Source: DASWID01 sp049682815 (GTDB taxonomy: Bacteria > Desulfobacterota_D > UBA1144 > Nemesobacterales > CSP1-2). Taken from it: a DNA stretch of 59,604 nt. The stretch's first letter is position 1. Each line of letters begins with the position of its first letter. The stretch lies in contig JBAUII010000089.1 of assembly GCA_049682815.1 (NCBI GenBank), forward strand, positions 1 through 59,604, written 5' to 3'. This document shows, piece after piece, positions 18,866 to 28,062 of this stretch. A program made the translations under genes and the position numbers. A model generated the notes under the pieces. The model saw only the letters and a list, made by a program, of their open reading frames with translations. It made no database searches and was not told the origin of the DNA.

Positions 18866-20065
18866 ATGATCATGGACAAGACAAAAAACTACTATTTAAC
18901 AGTCGATTACAGCACGGCGGACACTGAGACGGTCGCCGGGTTGCTTCCAGAATTGGAGCCCGATGATGGGATTGAGGAGCTCTCTGCTCAGGGAACCGAT
19001 CGAATTTCGGAAAGCGAAGGTACAAGTAGTAAGGAACAGAATCAGGATTTGAGACTAGTTATTTCATATTTTAAAGAAGTCGGTTTGGAACCACTCCTCA
19101 AACCTAGCGAGGAGATTGAAATTGCCTCAAAAATCGAAAGATGTGAATCTAGGTCGGAGAGGATTCTTAAGACATTCGAGAGGATTATAGGAAGAAGATT
19201 CGCTAATAATGGAGATAGGGAGATACGTGAATTACGTAATACACTGGATCATAGAAACAGGATAGGTGAAAATGACGACTTAAATAAACGTCTGAAAAGG
19301 CTCGTCAACCTTCTAGAAGCAAATAATTTCAAGGCGACGGAGTTGAGAAACCGATTTATCAAATCAAATTTGAGGCTCGTTGCAAGCATCGCCAAAAAAT
19401 ATGTTGGAAGGGGGATACCCTATTTAGATCTTCTACAAGAGGGAAATTTGGGGCTGATAAAGGCGGTGGAGAAATTTGATTACAAGAGAGGCTACAGGTT
19501 CTCTACATATGCCAGTTGGTGGATAACTCAATCTATCTTGAGGGCTTCATTTACCCACGGAAAAACTGTAAGGGTGCCTGCATATGTGCTTGAAAAATCG
19601 AGTAAGGTCAGAAAAATACGGAATGATCTCGCGAAAGAGATGGGAAGACGGCCGCTTAATAAGGAAGTTGCTGATAAAGCAAAGATGTCGGAAGCGAATA
19701 TAAATTGGGTTCTTGGGGACAATGACAAGGTCGTGAGCCTTGATACAACCCTTCAAGGGCAAAGCATGAGCCTTATTGATGTATTTGCCGATCCAAAGTC
19801 AGTACCTGCGGATTCTCTAATTGCGGCGGCATTGCTCCCAAAAAGCCTAGAGGCCGCCCTCTCAGAGCTGAATACCAGGGAACGAGAGGTGGTTAAAATG
19901 AGATTTGGGATTGGGTATGAAAATGCCTTGACGCTGGATGAGGTTGGGAAAAGATTCAGCCTCACAAGGGAAAGGATAAGGCAGATTGAGAAAAGCGCAC
20001 TTGAGAAGATTAAAAATTCGTCTTCCGGAACGATCCTCAAGAGTATGATCGAAGCCTATCAATAA
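18866..20065 (+). CDS. Sigma-70 family RNA polymerase sigma factor (group 2, RpoS/RpoD-like)
   Basis: 399 residues. Region 1.2 is in DLRLVISYFKEVGLEPLLKP. Region 2 contains RFIKSNLRLVASIAKKYVGR, GNLGLIKAVEKFDYKRGYRF and STYASWWITQSILRA, with the -10 recognition helix. Region 3 follows, and region 4.2 (LTLDEVGKRFSLTRERIRQIE) recognises the -35 element. The length and lack of the large acidic 1.1/non-conserved region of RpoD suggest an alternative primary-like sigma rather than the housekeeping factor. The acidic N-terminal 65 residues are non-conserved. No anti-sigma gene is adjacent. Confidence 0.9.
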   Translation: MIMDKTKNYYLTVDYSTADTETVAGLLPELEPDDGIEELSAQGTDRISESEGTSSKEQNQDLRLVISYFKEVGLEPLLKPSEEIEIASKIERCESRSERILKTFERIIGRRFANNGDREIRELRNTLDHRNRIGENDDLNKRLKRLVNLLEANNFKATELRNRFIKSNLRLVASIAKKYVGRGIPYLDLLQEGNLGLIKAVEKFDYKRGYRFSTYASWWITQSILRASFTHGKTVRVPAYVLEKSSKVRKIRNDLAKEMGRRPLNKEVADKAKMSEANINWVLGDNDKVVSLDTTLQGQSMSLIDVFADPKSVPADSLIAAALLPKSLEAALSELNTREREVVKMRFGIGYENALTLDEVGKRFSLTRERIRQIEKSALEKIKNSSSGTILKSMIEAYQ

Positions 20066-20120
20066 ATTCAAAACCTTTCGAGTGACAGTCCTCGATAAAA
20101 TCGATGACATGGAAGCCAAT

Positions 20121-20138
20121 CGGGACAAGAATGTCCCG
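20121..20138. terminator. Perfect hairpin after sigma-factor gene
   Basis: CGGGACA (20121-20127), loop AGAA, TGTCCCG (20132-20138). It lies 55 bases after the stop of the sigma gene. The following sequence is AT-rich but not a T-run, so termination is possible rather than shown. Confidence 0.4.
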
Positions 20139-20174
20139 ACTATCCATAATAAATATTGTCATCAGTAACGATAG

Positions 20175-20194
20175 GCGGGGTTTTCCAACCCCGC
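20175..20194. repeat. Perfect GC-rich hairpin
   Basis: GCGGGGTT (20175-20182), loop TTCC, AACCCCGC (20187-20194). It may be a second stage of termination or a dispersed element. Confidence 0.5.
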
Positions 20195-20220
20195 ATAGGT
20201 AAAACATAATGATTGGAAAT

Positions 20221-20244
20221 CTTCTTTGTCTTGATACAAAGAAG
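20221..20244. repeat. TTCTTTGT inverted repeat element
   Basis: CTTCTTTGT, spacer CTTGAT, ACAAAGAAG. The same nine-base arms with a six-base spacer occur at 32409-32432 and, with inverted spacer, at 59414-59437. Each is close to a copy of the CAGGAACGAAGACG repeat. Confidence 0.75.
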
Positions 20245-20436
20245 CAATCCTTCTACCCTTTGATCTTTCGATGAACTTAGGACTACGGGCTCAGGATAAG
20301 GCTGTCCAAACCCTGTCATATCGAGCAATGGCGAGATATCTTTTTTTTTATAAATAAAGATCTCTCAGTCAAGGAGCCTGTACTGAGCTACATCGAAGTA
20401 TTCCTTCGAGATGACACAACGGATTGTCATTTTTCT

Positions 20437-20485
20437 AACGTCTTCGTTCCTGATTTTCTTGACGCAATTTTTGGAATGCCAAATA
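20437..20485. repeat. Interspersed repeat (CAGGAACGAAGACG family), inverted copy
   Basis: CGTCTTCGTTCCTGATTTTC followed by TTGACGCAATTTTTGGAATG is the reverse complement of the core found at 32237-32357 and 59251-59370. Confidence 0.75.
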
Positions 20486-20928
20486 ATTACTCTTTAACGC
20501 ATTAAAGGGTCAAGCCGAATTGTGGCTCAGGAATATTTAGGTATCGGTACCTATTTTATCAAAAAGGATAAAGCCATTACGTCCACTTATTACTTATAAT
20601 TATGTTTCTTTCCGAATAGTGTACCAAATAGTAGTAGTTCGGCGAACGAGTGAAATATTAAGCTCTAAGTATACTTCTCAAGAGAAATTCCTCCCATAAT
20701 AGAAAGGAGACACAGTGACAGACTCTAAAGGACTGTATCCCAAGAGGACGCTAAATTTCAAAGACTGGCACATAACACTCTCAAATATTATAATATTTAA
20801 ATAAGTTATGACGCTTACCCCAAAACAGGAAGGTGGGAGAAATATCGCCAAGCAATTGAGTTGTCCGGTATTTCCAGACAAGTGAAAAAATTGCAGTATT
20901 CGAAAATATAGAACAAGTGGTTCAGATT

Positions 20929-20990
20929 CAGCTGTTGCAAATTTTGCAACAACTGAAATAAACTCAACTGTCGCACATTTTGCGATAGTT
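20929..20990. promoter_or_regulatory. Two related palindromes, operator-like
   Basis: The first palindrome (20929-20955) is CAGCTGTTGCAAA-T-TTTGCAACAACTG with one mismatch. The second (20966-20990) pairs AACTGTCGCA with TGCGATAGTT. They share the pattern AACTGT-YGCA and are about 36 bases apart centre to centre, which is between three and four helix turns. They precede the small frame at 21007 and the gene at 21163. A repeated operator for an unknown regulator is one reading; paired hairpins is another. Confidence 0.45.
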
Positions 20991-21006
20991 AAGAGAATAT
21001 TTAACC

Positions 21007-21111
21007 ATGGAGAATAAATCTGACGTATTTACATATAAAATCGAAGATGGGGAAACTAAGTTGTTAAACGATCATCTGGTTCAGGGTTATTCATTAGATG
21101 AAAAAAACTGA
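21007..21111 (+). CDS. Possible small protein (34 residues)
   Basis: ATG at 21007 to TGA at 21111, beginning MENKSDVFTYKIEDGETK. The composition is normal and it lies between the paired palindromes and the next gene. There is no good Shine-Dalgarno, so this may be chance or a decayed gene. Confidence 0.25.
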   Translation: MENKSDVFTYKIEDGETKLLNDHLVQGYSLDEKN

Positions 21112-21162
21112 GGATAAATATAGAGTCTATATGTATTTTTCGACGACAAAGGAGGGATAGGG

Positions 21163-21678
21163 ATGTCAGACAAAGATATTAGTTGGGTAGCAAGTGAAAG
21201 GTTTAGAGAAATAATTAAAGAGTCAAATCCATTTTTTGAAGAGTATGCAGAAATAATGGAAGAACTTACAGAATTAAAAATACCTTCATCCGTAAGTACA
21301 AAGACGCTGATAAATCCTAAAAAAATGTTCAAAGAATGTGATTCTCAACTAGATTCTTTAAAAAAAAGGATAAATAACTTAGATATGCAATTTTTAGATT
21401 GGCACAAGAGAGCCACAAAGGTATACGCGGAGCCAAACTTCCCTGTAGGCTTGAAGGATAAGAAAACAGAGCTCTTTTTTCATATCCAGCAGAATTTTAT
21501 CCTTCATAGAATGAGTCAATTGAGTGATGCCCTAAGAACACTTTATAGCTCAATCAACACGAAAACAGATGAACTGCAAAATAGGATGGATAACGCTCAT
21601 AGCATTAATTTGTTTGCATATAGCATTATCGTTGCATGGGTTCTGTTTATACTGTCTAACGTTATAAAATTTGGGTGA
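21163..21678 (+). CDS. Tail-anchored helical protein of unknown function
   Basis: 171 residues with a good Shine-Dalgarno (GGAGG at 21151-21155). The first 145 residues are helical, with coiled-coil-like heptads (NPKKMFKECDSQLDSLKKRI; RTLYSSINTKTDELQNRMDN). One C-terminal membrane segment follows (INLFAYSIIVAWVLFILSNV), ending just inside the stop. That places the helical part in the cytoplasm or periplasm with a C-terminal anchor. I do not recognise the family. It is AT-rich relative to its neighbours, and the upstream palindromes may regulate it. Confidence 0.6.
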   Translation: MSDKDISWVASERFREIIKESNPFFEEYAEIMEELTELKIPSSVSTKTLINPKKMFKECDSQLDSLKKRINNLDMQFLDWHKRATKVYAEPNFPVGLKDKKTELFFHIQQNFILHRMSQLSDALRTLYSSINTKTDELQNRMDNAHSINLFAYSIIVAWVLFILSNVIKFG

Positions 21679-21840
21679 TTTTATCGAAATCTGAGTAGGT
21701 CAAGGGTTAGAGCCTCAAGGTCAACATTATATAATGGAATAAAGTAGAATAAGCTTTTTATATACATAATCTTTTTCAATTTTAAACTTTTCTGTATATT
21801 TCTGTATCTCCTTAATACAAAAATTTGATCACGTCGGAAA

Positions 21841-22506
21841 ATGGGAAGATTTAAAACACAAGATATTCCTGAGATAATTGCCATCTTAAGGAGGGAATAC
21901 AGAAAGTGGAAAATGCCCTCCGTTACACATACGGCTGAGAGAAGTCGTGATCCATTTAAGGTTTTGATATCAACCATTCTCAGCCTTAGAACAAAGGATG
22001 AGACCACCAGTAGCGCTTCGAAGAGATTATTTAAGATGGCGGAGAATCCGAGAGATATGCTTGCGCTCAGTCCTGAACAAATTGAGAAAGCCATCTACCC
22101 GGTGGGTTTCTACAGGAGCAAGGCAAAGATTATACGAGGGGTTTGTGAAACCCTGATCGAAAGATACGATTCTAGAGTTCCTGATGACATCGATGAGCTC
22201 CTCAAGCTAAAAGGTGTGGGAAGAAAGACCGCCAATCTCGTCGTGACCCTGGCCTACGGAAAACCGGGTGTTTGTGTTGATACACATGTACACAGAATTT
22301 CAAACAGATGGGGATACATAGAAACTAAAACACCTTTTGAAACAGAAATGGCCTTAAGGGAAAGGCTTCCCGAAAGATATTGGGTAGATTATAACAGTCT
22401 CCTGGTTGCGTTTGGGCAAACCATATGCCGTCCCATTTCTCCAAAGTGCACCGAATGCCCTGTCGAAACGTACTGTGAAAAGGTAGGTGTGATGAGGAAT
22501 AGATAG
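21841..22506 (+). CDS. nth: Endonuclease III
   Basis: 221 residues. The helix-hairpin-helix motif ELLKLKGVGRKTANLVV carries the catalytic lysine, and the catalytic aspartate is in GVCVDTHVHRISNR. The C-terminal [4Fe-4S] cluster has the exact spacing C-x6-C-x2-C-x5-C (CRPISPKCTECPVETYC). It is a bifunctional DNA glycosylase/AP lyase removing oxidised pyrimidines in base excision repair. It is a stand-alone gene with a poor Shine-Dalgarno; the start MGRFKTQDIPEII is natural for the family. Confidence 0.95.
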   Translation: MGRFKTQDIPEIIAILRREYRKWKMPSVTHTAERSRDPFKVLISTILSLRTKDETTSSASKRLFKMAENPRDMLALSPEQIEKAIYPVGFYRSKAKIIRGVCETLIERYDSRVPDDIDELLKLKGVGRKTANLVVTLAYGKPGVCVDTHVHRISNRWGYIETKTPFETEMALRERLPERYWVDYNSLLVAFGQTICRPISPKCTECPVETYCEKVGVMRNR

Positions 22507-22545
22507 GTTAGACGTATTGGTTGGCAAAATCTCTTTGATTTAAAT

Positions 22546-23307
22546 TTAATAAGCAGACCAACCGCCGTCTATAACAAGGCTTGATCCCGTGACGTATTTC
22601 GCCTCATCAGATGCAAGATAAAGGATGCCGTATGCTATGCCCTTGGGCTCTCCGCGCATTCCCATCGGTACTAATTTGGCTGCTATTTCATCCAGTTGTT
22701 TTTGTGCATCAGGAGGGTTCCCAATAAAGTCTTCATTCATCTTAGTTTTTATAAAACCAGGACAAATTGTGTTTACCCTGATTCCCTGCTTTACATGGTC
22801 CAGCGCCATGCTTCTTGTGAACTGCATAACAGCCCCTTTTGATGCGCTGTACGCGAGGGTATTTTCGCAACCTATGAATCCTAAAACCGAGGCGTTATTT
22901 ATTATTGAACCTCCTCCATCCCTTATCATATGTGGAGTTACATATTTTGACATCAAAAACATACCCTTGATATTTATGTCAATTGTCTTGTCCCAAGAAT
23001 CCACGGAGGTCGTCAAGACATTTCCGGCTTCGAGCACACCGGCATTGTTAAACAGTATGTCAATTTTTTTAAATCTTTTTACGAACTTATTTACTGTATC
23101 TTTGACGTGTGCTTCTGACGATACATCTCCGGAAAAAGCCACAATTTCCCCTTTCCCTCTCGCCTCCCTTACAACCTGGTCTAATGTCTTTTTGGTTCTT
23201 CCAGTAATGCCAACATTTGCCCCTTCCTTACAAAACAGTAGGGCTGTAGCTTTACCGATTCCCTCACCTCCACCAGTTATCAAAGCGGTTTTGCCTTTGA
23301 GTCTCAT
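22546..23307 (-). CDS. Short-chain dehydrogenase/reductase
   Basis: 253 residues, classical SDR. The NAD(P)-binding motif is ALITGGGEGIGKATALLF, then NNAGV (LFNNAGVLEAG), the catalytic serine near NNASVLGF, and YSASKGA holding the tyrosine and lysine. The C-terminus SSLVIDGGWSAY is typical of the FabG/glucose-dehydrogenase-like group. Substrate is unknown. The gene is isolated and converges with nth. Confidence 0.9.
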   Translation of the reverse strand: MRLKGKTALITGGGEGIGKATALLFCKEGANVGITGRTKKTLDQVVREARGKGEIVAFSGDVSSEAHVKDTVNKFVKRFKKIDILFNNAGVLEAGNVLTTSVDSWDKTIDINIKGMFLMSKYVTPHMIRDGGGSIINNASVLGFIGCENTLAYSASKGAVMQFTRSMALDHVKQGIRVNTICPGFIKTKMNEDFIGNPPDAQKQLDEIAAKLVPMGMRGEPKGIAYGILYLASDEAKYVTGSSLVIDGGWSAY

Positions 23308-23604
23308 TTTTGGGTCTCCTTAGTTCAATCAAAGATGGTAGTCAACAATGAAAATTAAAATTCAAAGAAATACCAGTGAAAGCGAATCAAATATATGTGA
23401 TTCTCAATAAATTTTCAATTCAAAATTTATCTCAAAATTTATCTCTCGATCTATTGATCTTGGACCGGCTGCCAAATTACGACATATTATAATATTTTAT
23501 TTTTCCGGCAGTAAGATTAGGCACTATATCCACATTTTTTAAGGTTGAATTTTCCATATTATCAGATACCATTCGTCTAGCTAATTTAAAGGGGCGAAGC
23601 TGAG

Positions 23605-24114
23605 TTGGAAGCGATACTTTTTTACATTTTTGCCGCTGCATCGGTGGCGGGGGCTCTTCTTGTTATTACGCATGGGAATCCTGTGGTTTGTGCTCTATCA
23701 CTTGTTCTTACGCTTTTTTCCACTGCGGTGCTTTTTATTTTGCTTCTTGCTCAGTTTATTGCAGCAATTCAGGTCCTTGTCTATGCCGGGGCGATAATAG
23801 TGCTTTTTATCTTTACTGTGATGTATCTAAACCTCGATGAGGACTCGCTCAAGTTCGATTATCAAAATAGTCCTATCAGGCTTGGTATCTTATTGGTGAC
23901 ACTTGTCGTGGTCGGTTATTTAACGAGTCTAGCTTTCAACAAGGGCTTAGCCTTAAACGGCGCAGAAGCAATTTCGAACAACCGGTTTGGCACGGTGGAA
24001 GGTGTAGGCGCGGTTTTATTCACGGATTACATTCTACCCTTCGAGCTCACGTCGGTTTTAATCGTAGTTGCCATCATAGGGGTGGTGGCTATAGCCAAAA
24101 GGAGGTTCGGTTAG
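23605..24114 (+). CDS. nuoJ: NADH-quinone oxidoreductase subunit J
   Basis: 169 residues, starting with TTG at 23605 behind AAAGGGGCG. There are five hydrophobic segments. The family motif around LLAQFIAAIQVLVYAGAIIV, then LFIFTVMYLNL, is clear. It is a membrane-arm subunit of respiratory complex I taking part in proton translocation. It is followed by nuoK with one base between stop and start. Confidence 0.93.
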   Translation: MEAILFYIFAAASVAGALLVITHGNPVVCALSLVLTLFSTAVLFILLLAQFIAAIQVLVYAGAIIVLFIFTVMYLNLDEDSLKFDYQNSPIRLGILLVTLVVVGYLTSLAFNKGLALNGAEAISNNRFGTVEGVGAVLFTDYILPFELTSVLIVVAIIGVVAIAKRRFG

Positions 24115-24115
24115 G

Positions 24116-24421
24116 GTGACAATTGGCGTTGAACACTATCTTGTCCTTAGCTCAATACTATTCGTTATAGGCACTTTTGGAGTTATCACAAGGAAAAATA
24201 TAATCATAGTACTGATGTCGATAGAGTTGATGCTTAATTCTGCAAACCTTGCATTTGTAGCCTTTTCCAAGCTGCTCTGGGATATGACTGGTCAGGTATT
24301 CATGATAATGTCGATAACCGTCGCCGCGGCTGAAGTGGCCGTGGGATTAGCTCTCGTAGTTTCCGTCTACACACACCGTGAGAGCCTGAATATAGATATT
24401 CTAAAAATGCTTAAGGGATAA
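24116..24421 (+). CDS. nuoK: NADH-quinone oxidoreductase subunit K
   Basis: 101 residues, GTG start. There are three membrane helices; conserved residues are in VLMSIELMLNSANLAFVAFS (the conserved glutamate in the helix) and VAAAEVAVGLALVV. It is a proton-channel subunit homologous to MrpC. It is tightly coupled to nuoJ and lies 43 bases before nuoL. Confidence 0.95.
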   Translation: MTIGVEHYLVLSSILFVIGTFGVITRKNIIIVLMSIELMLNSANLAFVAFSKLLWDMTGQVFMIMSITVAAAEVAVGLALVVSVYTHRESLNIDILKMLKG

Positions 24422-24464
24422 ATGATAGATGAAGTTAACATCCAAGGACAGGAGTAAATAGAAC

Positions 24465-26438
24465 ATGCTTGTTTGGATAATACTAGCACCTCTACTAGGT
24501 GCAGTGATTAATGGTTTAGTGTTTGCTTCCGGATTCTGGAAAAAGGTTATCGGAGGGGACGAACAGACAGAAAATAGAATTGTCAGCTTAGTTGGATGCG
24601 GTGTGATATTTATCTCAGCAATACTGTCTTCAATCTTATTCCTTCGTCTTCTAGGGCTATCCCCTTCGGATAGACAAATAGTTCAAGAGTTATATTTATG
24701 GATTCCTTCAGGGGATTTTTCGGTAAGTATTGAGTTTCTGTTTGACCCCCTTTCCTGTGTCATGGCTCTTGTAGTGACGTGGGTAAGCTTCTTAATACAT
24801 GTCTATTCTATTGGTTACATGCATGGAGACCGCTCTTACTCGAGGTATTTCACTTATCTAAATATCTTTGTTTTCTTTATGCTGGTATTGGTGCTCGGCA
24901 ACAATTTCCCTCTATTGTTTGTGGGTTGGGAGGGTGTCGGTTTAGCATCCTATCTTCTGATAGGATTTTGGTATGAGGATTATGAAAAGGCGCGTGCCGG
25001 TAAAAAGGCTTTTATTGTTAACAGAATAGGGGACTTTGGGTTCATAATCGGCATATTCTTGGTTTTTTATGTGTTTGGGTCGACGAATTTTTCCGACGTT
25101 TTCGGCAAAGCCTTGGATCCCGCTTTCATCAATGCCATTCCTGGTGTGCTAATTACCGTGATCGCACTTCTTCTATTCATCGGTGCGGTTGGCAAATCTG
25201 CTCAGTTCCCACTCTATGTCTGGCTTCCAGATGCCATGGCAGGTCCTACACCTGTTAGCGCATTAATACATGCTGCCACGATGGTTACCGCGGGTGTGTA
25301 TATGATTGCAAGGTGTAGTGCGTTTTATACGCAGTCGCCTACTGCTCAGATGCTGGTGGTTTCAATAGCCGCTTTTACCGCATTGCTTGCAGCTTCTATC
25401 GCTATTACTCAGAATGACATTAAAAAGGTTCTTGCCTATTCGACAATAAGTCAGCTCGGTTACATGTTTATGGCAATCGGTGTTGGGGCTTATGCTGCCG
25501 GTATTTTTCATCTTGTGACGCATGCATTTTTCAAGGCGTTGCTGTTTTTGGGTTCTGGTAGCGTAATTCATTCTCTTGCCGGGGAACAGGACATCAGGAA
25601 AATGGGTGGGTTGAGAAGGTACATTCCATTTACTTCATACACCTTTCTTATCGGTACTCTTGCAATATCCGGGATTCCCTTTCTATCGGGGTTTTACAGT
25701 AAGGACGGGATCCTCGCTTCTTTGATCGAGAGAGGCTATATGGTTCACTGGTACATTGCACTCTTCACAGTAGGTTTAACCGCCCTATACATGATTCGAT
25801 TGTACCTGCTCACGTTCGAGGGCAGCACCCGTGTTTCTGAATCAATCAGGAGTCATATTCATGAGTCGCCGTACACGATGACGATTCCCCTTTTGGTGCT
25901 TGCGTTACTCTCTATATTTGGCGGATATATGGGGGTCCCCGATTTCATGGCCAAGCTAGTTGGGATCTCGCATTCAAACATTTTCGAGGATTTCTTATCA
26001 ACCTCGCTTTATTTGATAGACATCGGTTCATCCCTGCATCATTTTCTGGGGCATTGGAGTGCAACATTATTATCAATAATTGCCGCGGTTATTGGGGCTA
26101 TGATTGCCATTTATTTATACATGGTAAATCCTGCTTCAATACAAAGCCTTATGAGGAGTAATATAGTCTCTACCATTTATGAGTATTCGTATGCAAAGTG
26201 GTTTGTAGATGAAACATACGATGCTATTTTTGTTAGACCATTTAACAGCGTTTCAGCGGGCGCGGCTAGGTTTGATCTGAATATAATTGACGGTGCTGTA
26301 AACGGGATTTCGGGCGTTGTTATCAGGGCCGCTTCTGTCTTGAGGTTTGCGCAAACAGGTATGCTCAGGTTCTATGCGGCGGCGATGGCGATAGGCGCTC
26401 TAGCCATAGTCGTCTATATCGTAATTTCTGCTGGCTGA
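24465..26438 (+). CDS. nuoL: NADH-quinone oxidoreductase subunit L
   Basis: 657 residues with the antiporter-like core. Motifs include LLFVGWEGVGLASYLLIGFW, LPDAMAGPTPVSALIHAATM (with the channel lysine nearby in GAVGKSAQFPL) and the C-terminal lateral helix region. It is the distal proton-pumping subunit of complex I. GGAG is placed before the ATG. nuoM and nuoN do not follow; the next gene is convergent glnA. Confidence 0.96.
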   Translation: MLVWIILAPLLGAVINGLVFASGFWKKVIGGDEQTENRIVSLVGCGVIFISAILSSILFLRLLGLSPSDRQIVQELYLWIPSGDFSVSIEFLFDPLSCVMALVVTWVSFLIHVYSIGYMHGDRSYSRYFTYLNIFVFFMLVLVLGNNFPLLFVGWEGVGLASYLLIGFWYEDYEKARAGKKAFIVNRIGDFGFIIGIFLVFYVFGSTNFSDVFGKALDPAFINAIPGVLITVIALLLFIGAVGKSAQFPLYVWLPDAMAGPTPVSALIHAATMVTAGVYMIARCSAFYTQSPTAQMLVVSIAAFTALLAASIAITQNDIKKVLAYSTISQLGYMFMAIGVGAYAAGIFHLVTHAFFKALLFLGSGSVIHSLAGEQDIRKMGGLRRYIPFTSYTFLIGTLAISGIPFLSGFYSKDGILASLIERGYMVHWYIALFTVGLTALYMIRLYLLTFEGSTRVSESIRSHIHESPYTMTIPLLVLALLSIFGGYMGVPDFMAKLVGISHSNIFEDFLSTSLYLIDIGSSLHHFLGHWSATLLSIIAAVIGAMIAIYLYMVNPASIQSLMRSNIVSTIYEYSYAKWFVDETYDAIFVRPFNSVSAGAARFDLNIIDGAVNGISGVVIRAASVLRFAQTGMLRFYAAAMAIGALAIVVYIVISAG

Positions 26439-26464
26439 GCGTCAGGGGTTGTAATTAATAAAAA

Positions 26465-26494
26465 GGCGGCATAGCTTTTCGATTGCCAGCCGCC
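26465..26494. terminator. Possible bidirectional terminator between nuoL and glnA
   Basis: GGCGGC (26465-26470) pairs with GCCGCC (26489-26494) across an 18-base loop, in the gap between convergent genes, with an A-tract on the left. The stem is short, so confidence is low. Confidence 0.35.
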
Positions 26495-26538
26495 ATTCAC
26501 AATGTTTAATCTCTAATATTTACCTTCGTTGCACTGTC

Positions 26539-27960
26539 CTATACATCGAAATATAGTTGAAACTCATACGGAACAGGTCTAAGCTTAACTGGATTAACTT
26601 CATTCTCGGTCTTGTAGTCAATCCAGGTCTCAATCACATCCTCTGTGAATACATCGCCTTTAAGCAAAAATTCATGATCATTCTCAAGTGCTTTCAGTGC
26701 ATCCTCAAGGGAGCCGGGAACTGATGGGATACCAGCTAGTTCTTCTGGCCCCAATGCATAAATGTCTTTATCCAGCGGCTCGCCGGGATTGATTTTCTTT
26801 TCGATTCCATCAAGACCCGCCATGAGCATAACGGAGAATGTCAGGTAGCCGTTACACGCCGGATCTGGAAACCTCACTTCAATCCTTTTGGACTTAGGAC
26901 TTGGAGAGTACATCGGTATTCTGACACCTGCGCTTCGGTTTCTTGCGGAATATGCTAGATTTACCGGCGCTTCAAATCCAGGCACCAGCCTCCTGTATGA
27001 GTTTGTCGTAGGATTCGCAAAGGCACAAATAGCAGGTGCGTGTTTGAGGATTCCCCCGATATAGTTCATTGCTAACTCACTCAATCCTGCATAGCTGTTT
27101 CCGGCAAAAAGGGGTTCCCCATTTTTCCAGAGGGACTGGTGCGTGTGCATTCCGGACCCATTGTCCCCAAAAACCGGCTTAGGCATAAATGTGACGGTCT
27201 TACCGTGCTTCCTTGCGACGTTTCTGCATATGTATTTATACCACATCATCCTGTCACCCATTTCAACGATAGGAGAAAATCGCATATCAATTTCCGCCTG
27301 CCCTGCTGTTGACACTTCATGGTGATGGGCCTCCACTATGACGCCAACTTGTTCAAGTATTCTTACCATTTCCGATCTGACATCCTGAAAAATATCGCTT
27401 GGCGGGGTTGGGAAATAACCCTCTTTGTGCCTTGGCTTATAACCGAGGTTCGGATTTTCATCTCTCGCAGAGTTCCAGATCCCTTCCACCGAGTCCAGGA
27501 AGTAGAAGCCCGAATTGGCAGTCTGCTCGTACTGTATATTGTCCAGTATGAAAAATTCGAGCTCAGGGCCAAAATAGGCGGTATCCGCGACTCCGGTGCT
27601 TTTCGTGTACGCAGCTGCTTTTTTTGCAATATTTCTGGGATCACGAGAATAAGGCTCACGCGTTATCGGGTCAACAACGTCGCATATTATTGTGAGCGTT
27701 GGAACCGTCAGGAACGGATCGACTCTTCCTGTTTTTGGGTCTGGCACGACAAGCATATCGCTCGCATGAATCGATTGCCATCCCCGGATGCTTGAACCGT
27801 CAAACCCAAGTCCATCTGAAAATGCGTTACTATCCAGTTCATGGGCTGGCACGCTAAAATGCTGCCAAGTCCCAAGGAAATCAAGAAATCGCAAGTCCAC
27901 TATTTCTATATTCTGGTCTTTCACCAATTTTATAACATCTCCTGGCTTTTCAGGAAACAT
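26539..27960 (-). CDS. glnA: Type I glutamine synthetase
   Basis: About 473 residues from the ATG at 27958-27960, chosen because AAAGGAGGT lies just upstream and MFPEKPGDVIKLV matches the family N-terminus. An upstream ATG (start 28014, with its own GGAGGA) would add a lysine- and glycine-rich leader of 18 residues. GSI motifs are LGFDGSSIRGW, the metal-site GPELEFFI and EAHHHEVSTAGQ, and NRSAGVRIPMYS. The segment KDIYALGPEE contains the tyrosine adenylylated in the beta group. It makes glutamine from glutamate and ammonia. It lies downstream of glnB under a sigma-54 promoter. Confidence 0.95.
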   Translation of the reverse strand: MFPEKPGDVIKLVKDQNIEIVDLRFLDFLGTWQHFSVPAHELDSNAFSDGLGFDGSSIRGWQSIHASDMLVVPDPKTGRVDPFLTVPTLTIICDVVDPITREPYSRDPRNIAKKAAAYTKSTGVADTAYFGPELEFFILDNIQYEQTANSGFYFLDSVEGIWNSARDENPNLGYKPRHKEGYFPTPPSDIFQDVRSEMVRILEQVGVIVEAHHHEVSTAGQAEIDMRFSPIVEMGDRMMWYKYICRNVARKHGKTVTFMPKPVFGDNGSGMHTHQSLWKNGEPLFAGNSYAGLSELAMNYIGGILKHAPAICAFANPTTNSYRRLVPGFEAPVNLAYSARNRSAGVRIPMYSPSPKSKRIEVRFPDPACNGYLTFSVMLMAGLDGIEKKINPGEPLDKDIYALGPEELAGIPSVPGSLEDALKALENDHEFLLKGDVFTEDVIETWIDYKTENEVNPVKLRPVPYEFQLYFDV

Positions 27961-28062
27961 ATCATTTATACCTCCTTTGCCTTTACTCTTAGATTCTTTC
28001 TCTTTTGTGGGCATTCTTGTTCGTCCTCCATTCATAAAAGTCTGCTTTTGTTGGCTTTAACT

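Larger units (their letters stand above)
20066..21162. other. Gene-poor gap of about 1.1 kb with hairpins and repeats
   Basis: The left half holds two perfect hairpins (20121-20138 and 20175-20194), a TTCTTTGT/ACAAAGAA element (20221-20244), a stretch like other dispersed elements (CATATCGAGCAATGGCGAGA), and an inverted copy of the interspersed repeat (about 20437-20485). The right half has the paired inverted repeats at 20929-20990. Open frames on the minus strand here overlap repeats and lack family features. One small possible gene is listed separately. Confidence 0.65.

Noticed and set aside
20678..20881. 67-residue minus-strand frame in the gap after the sigma gene
   Set aside because: It has no ribosome-binding site, unlikely composition, and lies in AT-rich spacer.
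22625..23323. 232-residue plus-strand frame opposite the SDR gene
   Set aside because: The minus-strand SDR has all catalytic motifs; the plus-strand frame is its shadow.
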